64,000 bases of DNA from Urechis unicinctus. Lineage: Eukaryota; Annelida; Polychaeta; Xenopneusta; Urechidae. The translations under genes were made by a program, and so were the position numbers. The DNA is taken from the NCBI GenBank assembly GCA_034190875.2, contig CM067348.1, positions 11,937,935 to 12,001,934 on the forward strand. The letters are read 5' to 3'. Shown here one piece after another: positions 1-11,124 of the stretch (the first letter of the stretch is position 1; each line of letters begins with the position of its first letter). The notes beneath the pieces were generated by a model, which was not told where the DNA came from, ran no database searches, and saw nothing but the letters and a program-made list of their open reading frames with translations.

Positions 1-79
1 CCCTGTCCCCACTGCTGCCCCACGCAGACTAGTCCCTGCCCCACGCATCCCCGCAACCCAGTCCCCAGTCCCCACAGCG

Positions 80-3000
80 CGTCTTGCCTTCAAGAAGACT
101 AAGTGGGCTGTTAAAAACTATTTGCGTGGATGGGTGATGAACGTTCCTGAGTCTCACCCCCTTAGCTCGGACCTTATGATGTTCTTTAAGGGCATGCGTC
201 GGAAGATGCATAAAGTTTTGACTTGTGAGCTAGAAGAGCAAGGTGGAATCAAGTGTCAGTTTGCCCTTAAGGTAAGACTCTCCAAGCACGCCGATGATGA
301 CAGCACTGAGTATCTTGAGCCTGTGTTGCGTAATAAGCAGCAGGTGGTTCTCTCCTCAGAAGACATGGATGTTGCGTTGGACCAGAGTGTTGTTAATATC
401 CAAGAGCGGTTGAAGAAATGGACCAACCAAGGTTCTGGCTGGGAGTTTGAGGCGGTCACAATTCTGTGGATTGATATTGCCAACTACCAACCGTTGAAGG
501 GTGGCTCCTACCTGCGACTTCCGGCTGCGCTGGCGGCTAAGCAGGCCATCATAAATGTAAAGAACTGGGACGACTTCTGCATTCTATGGGCTATTGTAGC
601 CGCTCTGCACCCGGTAGCCAAGGACCCACAGCGACCATCAAAATATAACATTCAGTGGCTTTTGGATCTGCTGGAGGGTTCAGGTGTAGAATATCCTACA
701 CCGGTGTCGCATGTTGAGAAGATAGAAAAGCATGCTAAACTAGCCTTGAACTTTTTGGCTGGGATGGGAAGACCACTATCGTACACCGCATCAGTAAGCA
801 CTCTGGTACCCGTATAAACCTCATGCTGATTGAGAAGGACGGCAAGTTTCATTACACGCAAATCAAAGACCTGAACCGCTTGCTGTATGACCAGACGAAA
901 CATAAAGAGCGCAAGTTCTTCTGTGAGCTATGTCTGCATGGATATACCTCAGAGGGTCTGCTCCTGGTGCATAAGCCTGAGTGTATGGGGATAGGGCACA
1001 CTGCTGTGCGAGTGGATATGCTTGAGGAAGGGAAGAACATATTATCCTTCCAGAACTGGCAGAAACAGCTTGCTGCACCCTACGTCATCTATGCTGACTT
1101 TGAAGCGCTCACAGTGAAGCTTCTGGGTCCTGCGCTTAATCCTGGTAAGAGCAACACGCAGAGAACGCAGGAACACCAAGGATGCGGATACGGCTATGTG
1201 GTTGTTCGTTGTGATGGTAAGACTGAACCCCCTGTGGTTTACAGAGGAAGCGATTCTGTGGAAAAGTTCGTACAGGCTCTGCAGCAGGAGGAGCAAAAGA
1301 TCAAAGCAGTTCTGTCCAAGCCTGTCCCTATGCGGATGACTCTGGAGGATAGAAGGGCACATAAGGCTGCAACTCACTGTCATGTGTGCAAGAAAAAACT
1401 GGGCTGTGACTCTGTTGCCATATAACAGGCTTGTACAGAGGGCCAGCCCATAACGTGTGTAACTTGAAACTTCGGCTGAGTCCCAAGACAACACCCATCC
1501 CTGTGGTGTTCCATAACTTGCGGGGCTACGACTCCCATCTCTTGATGCAGGGTATAAGCAAAGTGGAGGGGAGCATCAACTGTATCCCCAACAACATGGA
1601 GAAATATATCTCCCTGTCGCTTGGACAGTTGTGCTTCATTGACAGTGCACAGTTTCTCCTGGCCTCGCTTGATAAGCTGGTGTCTGCTAACAACCCAGAT
1701 GCCTTTGCTGTGACGGCGGAATATGAGCCAGACCAGATGAAGCGGCGGTTGCTGTTGCGTAAGGGAGTCTTCCCCTATGAGTTCATGGACAGCTGGGATA
1801 AGTTTGATTCACCTCTGCCGCCAATCCAGGAGTTCTAAAGCAAGCTCTCTGAGGAGGGTATATCTACTGTAGACTATGCCCATGCACAAAAGGTCTGGAG
1901 TGTGTTCGGGTGTAAGAACATGGGTGACTACCATGACCTGTACCTGCGGACAGATGTACTGCTCCTGGCAGATGTGTTTGAGGTGTTCCGCAAGACCTGT
2001 CTTAAGCAGTACGGGTTGGATCCGGCCCACTACTATACCAGCCCCGGTTTGTCATGGGATGCTTTGCTTAAGAGCACAGGCGTGGAACTCGAGCTACTCA
2101 CCGACTATGACAAGCACCTGTTCATTGAGAAAAGTCTACGCGGCGGTATAAGCATGGTGTCGCGCCGCCACGCTAAGGCAAATAACCCGCTCGTGGATGA
2201 CTTTGACCAGGATAAAACAACGAGCTACATCCAGAACCTTGATGCTAACAATTTGTATGGGTGGGCTATTAGTCAGCCATTGCCAACTGCGGGTATTGAG
2301 TGGGTGGCTCGGCCGGAGGATCTACTGATACGGGACCACCCAGATGATGCCGAGACTGGATACATACTTGAGGTTGACTTGGAGTATCCTACTGCACTTC
2401 ATGACGAACACAACGACTACCCGCTGGCTCCGTAGCGGCTTCTTGTAGAGAACGACTGGTTGTCTATCTATCAGAAGAACCTCATGGGCGAGTTGGGTGG
2501 CACCCTGGGCGAGGTTGAAAAGCTGGTGCCAAACCTGCAGAATAAGGAGAAGTATGTTGTGCACTACAAGCTGTATCTGTCTTTGGGGATGAGACTTACC
2601 AAGATCCATCGAGCACTTGTCTTCACCCAGAGCCCCTGGATGGAGCCTTACATTCAGATGAATACGGATCTGCGTAAGGTGGCCACCAGCGACTTTGAGA
2701 AGGACCTGTATAAGCTTATGAACAACTCTGTGTTCGGTAAGACTATGGAGAACCTCTGCAGGTGGGTCAATGTCAAGATTGTGCGATCTACGGAAGAAGA
2801 AAGAATGCGTAGGCTTATTGCAAGTCCCGCATCATCAGGTGTTTGATAATGACCTGGCCGCTCTGCACAGGCACAAGACTCACCTGGTACTGAACCGCCC
2901 TGTGTATGTGGGCATGTGTATACTCGACCTCTCCAAACACCTGATGTATGACTTCTATTATAATACCATGAAGCCCAGATACGGCAAGAACCTTGGCTTG

Positions 3001-3481
3001 TTGTACACAGATACGGATTCGCTGCTAATGGAGATACGCACGCCTGACGTGTATGCTGACATGAAGGAAGATGTTCATCTCTTTGACACCAGCAACTTTC
3101 ATCCCTCCCATAGTCTCTACAGCAGTGTGAACAAGAAGGTTCTGGGGAAGATGAAGGATGAGTGTGCCGGCGTGCCCATCAAGGAGTACGTTGGTCTGCA
3201 CCCTAAGATGTACTCGATATTGATGTCGAGTCGGGATGAGATCAAAAAAGCAAAAGGTGTGAAGAAGGGTGGTGAAGAAGCATCTACGACACGCTCAGTA
3301 CGTGGAGTCACTGTTCGCCCAAAAGCAGTTTCGCCACGGAATGAACATACTCAGGAGTGACTGCCATAAAATATATGGGCTCCACGTTAACAAGGTGTCT
3401 CTCTCCCCCTTTGACTCAAAGCGGTGGATAGCTCCATGTGGTGTATACACTCTGGCCTATGGGCATGCTTCGATATGTTGA
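80..3481 (+). pseudogene. Broken protein-primed-type family B DNA polymerase of a Polinton/adintovirus-like element, copy 1
   Basis: This is the replicative DNA polymerase (DNA_pol_B_2 type) of a virus-like element, now spread over several frames. The open segments lie at about 122-817, 823-1425, 1431-1838, 1902-2435, 2460-2846, 2770-3265 and 3269-3481. Motifs appear in the correct family order: Exo I YADFEAL near 1090, Exo II FHNLRGYDSHLL near 1507, Exo III YLRTDVLLLAD near 1940, a motif A region DANNLYGW near 2240, motif B NSVFGKTMEN near 2722 and motif C YTDTDS at 3004-3021. Two Cys pairs resembling a zinc-binding site (CELC near 921, CHVC near 1378) precede and follow Exo I. Breaks include a frameshift near 820, a deletion/frameshift near 1400, in-frame TAA at 1836-1838, TAG at 2433-2435, and frameshifts near 2830 and 3265. 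The reading frame stays open upstream of 122 toward the window edge, where C-rich DNA begins, so the true N-terminus is not visible. The family assignment is firm; that the gene is inactive is clear. Confidence 0.88.
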
Positions 3482-3505
3482 ACATATGGGGGGCTGAGGT
3501 ATAGA

Positions 3506-3778
3506 ATGAGCACCGATGAACATAAGGGGGTGGCCAAGCTGCAGGCAGACGTGGAACATATATGGGAGGAGAAGGTAGACCTTGAGATTGAGGTGAGGGA
3601 TTTGGAATCAAAGTATGAGGACCTTTTGGAGTGCGTGAGTCGTTTAGAAGAGCTTATTCCTCAGGGTCCTGGTGTAGAGGAGAAGGTGAGGGAATTGGAA
3701 TCGAAGTATGAGGACCTTTTGAAGCGCGTGAGTCGTTTAGAAGAGCTTTTTCCTCAGGGTCCTGTTGTAGATGGTTGA
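3506..3778 (+). CDS. Small coiled-coil protein downstream of the element polymerase
   Basis: This intact 90-codon ORF starts 25 bp after the end of the polymerase reading frame, on the same strand. The product is highly charged. It contains two near-identical blocks of about 35 residues: ESKYEDLL, then VSRLEEL, then a short PQGP linker. Their heptad-like spacing of Leu and Val predicts a coiled coil. Because the block is duplicated in tandem, the ORF probably grew by unit duplication. I do not recognise a family. Position suggests an accessory gene of the virus-like element. No start-site evidence beyond the first ATG is visible. The ORF ends 27 bp before the LINE target-site copy at 3805. 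Confidence 0.5.
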   Translation: MSTDEHKGVAKLQADVEHIWEEKVDLEIEVRDLESKYEDLLECVSRLEELIPQGPGVEEKVRELESKYEDLLKRVSRLEELFPQGPVVDG

Positions 3779-3804
3779 CATAGCTGTCGCCCTCTTTAGT
3801 GGGC

Positions 3805-5912
3805 CTATACCATATCTTCGTCCTTCACATGTGAAGAGGACCATCTTTCAGTCATCATTCATCCTAGCCAGGACGGAGATGTCCTGGTTTTATCCTGTGT
3901 TGGCATTGAGGTTGGGGATCGCTGCATGTCTTGATTTCCTGGCTTCCCTTTTTGCAACTGAAGACACGATTCGGTCAGCCTCATACGCCTCAGCTCCTTT
4001 AATGGTTTTGGAACGCCATACTTGTCTGTCCTGAGCTATTGTCTCCCAGCTTGTGTGGATGATGTTACAATCCTTTAAAGACACCTTTAGGGAGTCTTTG
4101 AACCTTTTCTTCTTGCCACTACAAGATCTTTTTCCAGTGGTGAGTTCGCCATATAAGAGCTGTTTTGGTATTCTTTCATTCGACATTCTGAGGACATGGC
4201 CAGCCCAGCGGAGTTGGATCCTCTTGAGCATTGCAAAGATGCTTTGCATTTTGGCTCTGGCAAGTACTTCAGTGTCAGGAATCATATCTTGCCATTTGAT
4301 GTTTAAGAGTTTTCTCAGGCAAGTAAGGTGAAGACGGTTAATCTTCCTGGCATGGCGTTGGTAAACAGTCCAAGACTCGGCACCATAAAGGAGAGAGGTA
4401 AGAACTACAGCCCGATAGACCTGGAGTTTGGTTTCTACGGAGAGTCTTTTCCTATTCCATACTGAGTGTCTAAGTCTGCCAAAAGCTTGGCTAGCCTTGG
4501 ATATCCTGGAGAGCACTTCGTCATCTATATGGATTGTGTTAGAGAGTGTGCTGCCAAGGTATGTGAATTTAGCAGTGTTTGATAGCATTTGGTTGTTTAC
4601 ATTTATTTCTGGTGCAGAACATATTTTTCCTGGTGCTGGTTGGTAAAGCACTTCAGTCTTTTTTGTACTAATGGTTAGACCAAAATTGTCACAGGATGTT
4701 GCAAAACTGTCCATGCAATGTTGCATTGCATTCTCATTTGGTGCAGCAAAGGCACAGTCATCGGCAAACAGGAAGTCTCTTACTTTAGTGATGTTGACCT
4801 TTGTTTTAGCTTTGAGACTTTGAAGATTGAAGAGATCTCCATCAGTTCGATATCTGATTTCAAAACCCGGATCTTCTGGTTTGAAAGCTAGGCTTAGCAT
4901 TGCTGAGAAGATCATGCTGAAGAGTGTAGGTGCAAGTACACACCCTTGTTTCACACCGTTTGAAACATCGAAAGGGTCGGAAAATTCGCCACTATCAAGT
5001 ACTCTTGCCTGCATGCCATCATGAAACTCCCTAATTATGGAGACAAATTTGTCTGGGCAACCAAATTTGGACATTACCTTCTCTGCACACTGTATCGAAG
5101 GCCTTTGTGAGGTCGATAAATGTGAAGTACAGATCAACATTTTGTTCCTGACATTTTTCCTGAAGTTGTCTGGCTGCAAATATCATGTCGATTGTCCCAC
5201 GGTCTTTCCTAAATCCACATTGGCTTTCTGGTAAGAGCCCTAGCTCTAGGTGTTTAATGAGCCTGTTCAGAAGAATTCGAGCAAGTATTTTTCCGGCTAT
5301 TGATAGCAGAGAAATGCCTCTGTGGTTATCACAGGATTTGCTACTGCCTTTCTTTTTGTAAAGATGGACTATGTTTGCATCTTTGAATTCCTGAGGTATT
5401 TAAGGTTGATTCCACATTTGTTGAATCAATTTTGTGAGCTTTCTATGGAGTTTTGCACCTCCAAATTTGTAGATTTCAGCAGGTATAGCATCTGAACAAG
5501 GTGCTTTTCCACTTGATAATTGTTTTATTGCTTAATCGACTTCCACAATAGGTGGTATAATATCTAGGTCATGGTTCGTTGGGACCTGTGGGAGTTTTTC
5601 TAAGGCGTCGGAATTTACCTGAGAGGGTTTGTTTAGGACACTTTCGAAGTGTTCAGGCCATCTATTTAAAATTCCATCTTTGTCTGTAATGAATTTCCAT
5701 CAGAGGAGAGAAGCGGGGAGCAGCTTGATGATTGAGGCCCAAACAGAGTCCTTAGGGCAGCATAGAAATTCCTCATGTCATGAATGTCTGCATAATGCTG
5801 AATTTCAGCCGCTCTGTCTTGGTACCATTTGTTCTCCATCTCTCTTAATCTGCGTTGGATAGTACTAAAATTTTTCTGGTGAGCAACCTTATTAACCTAT
5901 ACTATACCATAT
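3805..5912 (-). mobile_element. 5'-truncated non-LTR retrotransposon (LINE) with 11-bp target-site duplication
   Basis: A LINE lies on the minus strand between two copies of the 11-mer CTATACCATAT (3805-3815 and 5902-5912), which I read as the target-site duplication. The body is therefore 3816-5901. Its 3' end lies at the left, and the element lacks the endonuclease and the start of ORF2, so it is 5'-truncated. The insertion sits in the 3' terminal region of the virus-like element whose polymerase lies to the left. The duplication and the boundaries are directly visible; the clade was not determined. Confidence 0.85.
3890..5600 (-). pseudogene. LINE reverse transcriptase, C-terminal two thirds
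   Basis: The longest intact stretch is 3890-5179 (429 codons). It carries the reverse-transcriptase core FLFADDCAF (motif C, ADD) near 4760, preceded by GVKQGCVLAP near 4960. The C-terminal tail includes LLYGAESWT and RWAGHVLRM, both typical of LINE polymerases of the kind often annotated as craniofacial development protein 2-like. The upstream motif A segment, FIDLTKAFDTV, lies near 5110 but in another frame, so a frameshift near 5080 separates it. Reading continues toward 5600 with stops. The gene is inactive. Confidence 0.85.
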
Positions 5913-6064
5913 GAGCCCAGCCCTTCCAGTCCCTATGGTATAGGCCCTCTTTAGTGGGGGAGGTGCGAGCGGTTAGGTGACTCATGTGAGTCACCCTGTA
6001 TATGTGTGTTTTCTGGGTTGCTGTATTAGATTGCTGCGCTCGTACCCCCAGTCTCTATACTACT
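5913..6064 (+). repeat. Right terminal region of the first virus-like element
   Basis: The stretch ends in CTATACTACT at 6055-6064, the reverse complement of AGTAGTATAG, which also begins the elements at 34436 and 50261. It contains AGCCCTTCCAG, shared with the subterminal DNA near 50385. It also contains TATGGTATAGGCCC at 5934-5950, which pairs with GGGCCTATACCATA on the other side of the LINE (3801-3814). Without the LINE these arms would form a 14-bp perfect inverted repeat with a loop of about 20 bases. The direct repeat CCCTCTTTAGTGGG flanks the hairpin on both sides. I infer a terminal inverted repeat end. The left partner lies outside the window. Confidence 0.6.
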
Positions 6065-7086
6065 GAGGGCACGAGTGGTAAGGGTGGGTCGCCTTAAAGG
6101 GATGGGCCTTGAAGGGATAGGCGCTGATTCGTGTCCTTTCCTTTATTAGGCATTACTTAACGGTGCACCCATTACTGCGCACAACAGATGGTTGTAAAAT
6201 AAGCGCACGGGACACGCTTTTTCTATGACACCACACTTTATGATCACAAATACTGTGCCTCTAGTGACTTGCAGAGAGACAAGGCTTGTTGACTTATACC
6301 CTTGCTTTAAATCTATGAACATTTCAACTGAACACGCCCATGAAATTCATGACAACACATTGAAGCTTTATATAAAGTGGCTGACTGAACCAAATAATCA
6401 CATTACGATTTATGGACTTGAAATTTGAGAGTGTAACATTTAGAGACAGCTTTCTTAAGTATTAAATTGTGCTCAACCGCTGAATTACGTGTTTCTTTCA
6501 ATATATCATCATGCATGACATTGATATGGCAGTAATTCATCTAACAGTTCCTACCAATCAAGTACTAAATATTGGGTTCTATTACAATTGGGTTTGCATT
6601 GTAATTTATATTGGATGCGCGTTTTCTCTGAGCACCTTTATTCCAGCGGAAAACGACTGTGTACTTCGCCATGTCAGATAAACTTCATCAGAAAAAAAAT
6701 GAAGATCGATCCAGGATTATATTGTCCTACATGAAGGCCAAGCCGGAGGCGAATATAAGAAGAGCTGACGCAAATATGCCCTGACAGAAAACCAAGCAAG
6801 TTATAAAGGGGAGTTCTTTGTGCGGCGTGGCTGCTCTGCGAAATGTAGTGGATACGCTATACAGTAAATCTATAAGGATAACAAGGCAAAAGTCGAGTCT
6901 AAATGATATATTTCAAGTCAATATTTTTTTGTCATATATATTCATATATATATATGTGTGTGTCAAATTCCCTCATTTCAATGGTCCACGCTGTAGGTTT
7001 GATTTGAGTCGGGTCTAGCAGCAAAAACAGGCGAACGCATGCTGTAGTGGCGCCAGGGAAAACAGCTAAAATAGAGTTCGGCATAA
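6065..7086. other. About 1 kb without a recognisable gene
   Basis: The DNA is AT-rich with only short frames. A possible fragment of a mariner/hAT-like or other gene near 6670-6790 is too short to name. A short (TA)n tract with TG steps lies near 6930-6962. I see nothing else supportable. Confidence 0.5.
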
Positions 7087-7089
7087 ATG

Positions 7090-8315
7090 ACAGCAGGTCA
7101 GGCGAGCATGGAGGTGATGCTGGTGGTGATTGTGGATGAGAGAGTGCTGATGTTGGTGGTGATTGTGGATGAGAGAGCGCTGATGTTGGTGATTGTGGAT
7201 GAGAGAGTGCTGATGTTGCTGCTGATTGTGGATGAGAGAGCGCTGATGTTGGTGGTGATTGTGGATTAGAGAGTGCTGATGTTGGTGGTGATTGTGTAAG
7301 AGAGAGCGCTGATGTTGGTGATTGTGGATGAGAAAGTGCTGATGCTGCTGCTGATTGTGGATGAGAGAGCGCTGATGTTGGTGGTGATTGTGGATTAGAG
7401 AGTGCTGATGCTGGTGGTGATTGTGTAAGAGAGAGCGCTGATGTTGAAGGTGATTGTGGATGAGAGAGTGCTGATGCTGCTGCTGATTGTGGATGAGAGA
7501 GTGCTGATGTTGGTGGTGATTGTGGATTAGAGAGTGCTGATGCTGGTGGTGATTGTGGATGAGAGAGCGCTGATGTTGGTGATTGTGGATGAGAGAGTGC
7601 TGATGCTGCTGCTGATTGTGGATGAGAGAGTGCTGATGTTGGTGGTGATTGTGGATTAGAGAGTGCTGATGCTGGTGGTGATTGTGGATGAGAGAGCGCT
7701 GATGTTGGTGATTGTGGATGAAAGAATGCTGATGTTGCTGCTGATTGTGGATGAGAGAGCGCTGATGTTGGTGGTGATTGTGGATTAGATAGTGCTGATG
7801 TTGGTGGTGATTGTGTAAGAGAGAGCGCTGATGTTGGTGGTGATTGTGGATGAGAGAGTGCTGATGCTGCTGCTGATTGTGGATGAGAGAGCGCTGATGT
7901 TGGTGGTGATTGTGGATTAGAGAGTGCCGATGCTGGTGGTGATTGTGTAAGAGAGAGCGCTGATGTTGATGGTGATTGTGGATGAGAGAGTGCTAATGCT
8001 GCTGCTGATTGTGGATGAGAGAGTGCTGATGTTGGTGGTGATTGTGGATTAGAGAGTGCTGATGTTGGTGGTGATTGTGTAAGAGAGAGCGCTGATGTTG
8101 GTGGTGATTGTGGATGAGAGAGTGCTGTTGCTGCTGCTGATTGTGGATGAGAGAGCGCTGATATTGGTGGTGATTGTGGATGAGAGAGTGCCGATGCTGG
8201 TGGTGATTGTGTAAGAGAGAGCGCTGATGTTGATGGTGATTGTGGATGAAAGAGTGCTGATGCTGCTGCTGATTGTGGATGAGAGAGCGCTTATGTTGGT
8301 GGTGATTGTGGAAGA
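7090..8315. repeat. Minisatellite, about 33-bp unit (GAGAGAGCGCTGATGTTGGT type)
   Basis: There are more than thirty tandem copies of a roughly 33-bp unit built from gagagagYgctgatg, ttggtggtga and ttgtggat. Variant units contain a run of GCT triplets. Frames open on both strands (for example 7993-8331 minus, His-rich) are by-products of a unit length divisible by three. The array runs directly into the BEL/Pao remnant at about 8320. Confidence 0.95.
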
Positions 8316-9371
8316 ATGCTTTGTTCAGCATGGTATATCTGCTGTTCTTTCTTCACTTCTGCAGTCACATCCAACGCCAGGTTCCCACGCTCTGGTTGCT
8401 GTGGCCAAAGTTACTCCCTTTCCAATAAGAATGGTGGTCCTCTCAACCACCGTTCACTCTTGATCAAGTTCTCAACATTTATATCTGTTGATGCATCATC
8501 AGCAGGGTTCGAGTCAGTATCTACGTGTCCCCTCTGAGTAGGATTCGAGTGACTGCATATCTCAGCGACCCAGTTTGCCATAAACGTTTGAAATCTTCTA
8601 TCCTCGTTTTTCAGGTACTGCAACACTAACATGCTGTCAGTCCAGAACACCATCTCCAACAAGGGAAACTCAAAATGGTCACGAATGCATTTGTCTAGGT
8701 GTATGGAGACTACTGCAGCATTGAGTTCAAGTCTTGGGATAGTCGTAGATTTTAGCGGAGTTTCGATTTGGCCATTACCAGTTAGAAGTGCACCTTTCCT
8801 TCTCTATCTGTCAATCTCAAGTAGGATACAGCACCAAGCCCTTCCTCTGATGCATCAGAAAAATGATGCAATTGTGCGCCGACTGGCTGGTTTATGGGTT
8901 TGAAGTACCTTTGGATCTTCATCTTAACTATGGCCTGTAGGTCATCTTTCCAACACGACCATTGCTCCATTAGTTCCTGTGGTATGTTCTCGTCCCAGTT
9001 AATTTTCTGCCTAGCCTGAAGAACAAACGGCGACACAAACCCCAATGGGTTAAGACAGAGCTTACGAGACTCAAAAGCCCGCGCTTGGTTGGTGAGGTCT
9101 TTGCCAGCGATGAGTCAAATCCGAAGCAATCCTGCTCCACACACCAGACCACGTTCTTTCTTTTGGTATACTTTCACCATCCAAGTCTAGATTCACCAAG
9201 TTCTTAGACCTTCCAGTTTCAGGGAGAGACCTGAGCACCTCCCTAGAATTTGGCTATCTCTGTGGAGGGCACTGACTTGAGACAGTCATCTACGTAAAAG
9301 TTCTTGTCAATGGTCTTTACTGTCTCAGGATAAGATCCATCGCCAAAATCATCAGCGGTGCTCTTTAAGGC

Positions 9372-9936
9372 TTAACTTGCACAACTGGGGCTCCAAAAGC
9401 CTCCGAAGAGGTGAGTAGCCATACGGTATTTCCTTGGCTCCTTGGTTGGATCATCCTCATTCCACCAAAAGAAGCGCAGAGCATCTGGGTCCTCTTTACA
9501 CAATCGCACCTGGTTAAACATTCCTCCTATGTCAGACATTACAGCTATAGGTTCCTGACGAAATCTCAGCAGCACCCTAATATACTTGTTTGTCAATTCC
9601 GGTCCTTTATGCACATTTTCATTGAGTGACGTGCCTTTGCAGCGTGCAGCACCATCGAACACCACACGCACTTTGTCTTTCTTTCTAGAATGGGTCACAG
9701 CGTGATGGGGTAGATACCAAGCATATCCATCCGCTCGGATCACATCTTTTTCTGGTACCTCCATGGCATATCCCTTTTCCATGGTTTCTTTTATGCTCTG
9801 TGTGTTTCAGATTGTCATCTTTGAGCAGCCTTTTCTCTAGAAGACTCAGTCGGTGCTCAGCCATCCCTAAGTTATCCGGCAAACAAGGGGGCCGGTTCTT
9901 GAACGGTATGATCATGGAGTAGTGACCTCCATTCAT
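9372..9936 (-). pseudogene. BEL/Pao reverse transcriptase N-terminal part
   Basis: Two overlapping frames (9372-9782 and 9685-9936) encode the start of the Pao reverse transcriptase. Visible features are HRLSLLEKRL, then AWYLPHHAV, then KVRVVFDGAA, then the motif A-like segment AVMSDIGGMFNQVRL and LRFFWW. The order and spacing match Pao polymerases. The frame is lost near 9370, and the YxDD segment lies in another frame further left, in the poorly preserved region 9240-9370. The gene is not functional. Confidence 0.75.
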
Positions 9937-10347
9937 GGTGATGGATTCTTCTCATTGAATAATGACCTTCCTATTACTGATGGATAATGCTAAGCACTCA
10001 CGAGCTTCTCTATTTGCTTGTCCAAAGTGAGGTCCACATAGTGGCTGGTGTCCTCAGAGTTTTCGCTTATCATGTCTTGCTAATGTTCTGTTGATTCCCC
10101 AGCCTAAAAGGGTCCTCACTGCAAACGGCTTGCCAGCACCTCCTTCACGGGTTTCAAGGGGTATAAGTAGGTCAGGGTTGTCATGTCCAATAAGGAGGTC
10201 AACTGCTACTACATCTACCTCTGGTATGTGTAGATCTTCTAGATGTGGCCACTTGGCTAGCTCATCTCTAGTCACAAGAGGTTTGGTCTTGTCAACGCCT
10301 TGTTCAGAGTGTACATGGTCTCATCAGATAGACTTCTGAGTTCAAGG

Positions 10348-10823
10348 TCAACTGCCTTGCACTGCACTTCTGTGTCTCGCTGATTGACTGTAGTAAAGGA
10401 AGCTTTTAAGTTTTTTCGCAGGAAGTCCAAGTCTCTTCACAAGTCTATCTGTACACAGGGTGCTATTTGAACAGTTGTCGTGGAGCGCATATACCTCAAC
10501 GTAGCCTCCACTAGCAGCCTTCACCAGAACTGGCTTGATAGGTAACGCCACTTTCCCATGGTTCACAATCGTCGTCGCTTAGATGACTTCCTGTTGGTTT
10601 GGTTGGTCAGGTAGTTCTGGCTGCGAAGCAGTAGCTGATTGTGATCGAGAATGAGTGTTCGAGGCAGCAGGTCTAGGGAAATGCAGCCATCGGTTATGCT
10701 TCTGGCCACACCCTTCAATGTTGCACGTCCACAATCGAGTGCATCCCCTTTGTGACCATACTGAAAGCAGTTTACGCACAGATTGCTTTTCTGGACGAAG
10801 CTTAGCTTGTCTTTAACTGACAT
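10348..10823 (-). pseudogene. BEL/Pao gag zinc knuckle and protease segment
   Basis: Two minus frames, 10563-10823 and 10348-10566, encode a CxxC-H-C zinc knuckle followed by a retropepsin-like segment. The segment contains ALHDNCSNSTLC, in which Asn-Cys-Ser replaces the usual Asp-Ser/Thr-Gly; such Pao-type variants of this region are common. The two frames overlap by four bases and are in different phases. Upstream gag sequence can be followed toward 11050 in broken frames. Confidence 0.6.
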
Positions 10824-11124
10824 TGCACGGAATCCTGAGCACTGGTTCAGGAAACGACTTGCCCTACATTTTGGACATTTGTAGTTCGTAGTCTTCCTTT
10901 GATCATTGACAGCTGAAGTAGCATCAGTAGCGAAAGTGGTCCTCCTGGGGCCACGCCTATCGAGCTTCTGTTGTTTTGAGGTTTGGCTACTCTCTTTGGC
11001 GGTTTGTGAGTTGTTGATGTATTCAAATACAGGGTCAGACCTTTACCTTACCAACTTGTCAATAAAGTCCACGACGTCCTTTAGATGTCCGTTACATCTA
11101 CATAAAGTGGTGACGTCATGCCTT

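Larger units (their letters stand above)
8320..11100 (-). mobile_element. Decayed BEL/Pao LTR retroelement (internal region)
   Basis: Broken minus-strand frames follow the gag-protease-RT-RNase H order of BEL/Pao elements. A gag zinc knuckle CVNCFQYGHKGDALDC lies near 10750, and a protease-like region with LHDNCSNSTLC near 10480. A further conserved Pao stretch, VDLLIGHDNPDL, lies near 10200. The reverse transcriptase start, VRVVFDGAA and AVMSDIGGMFNQV, lies at 9560-9690. Toward 8400 come the RNase H-like region with HHFSDASEEGLGAVSY near 8830, and VFWTDSMLVLQYL near 8640. Many stops and frameshifts interrupt it, and neither LTR is visible. Both ends abut satellite arrays (8315 and 11125), which suggests truncation there. 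Confidence 0.85.

Noticed and set aside
7993..8331. His/Gln-rich frame
   Set aside because: It is a minisatellite translation, open because the unit is 33 bp.
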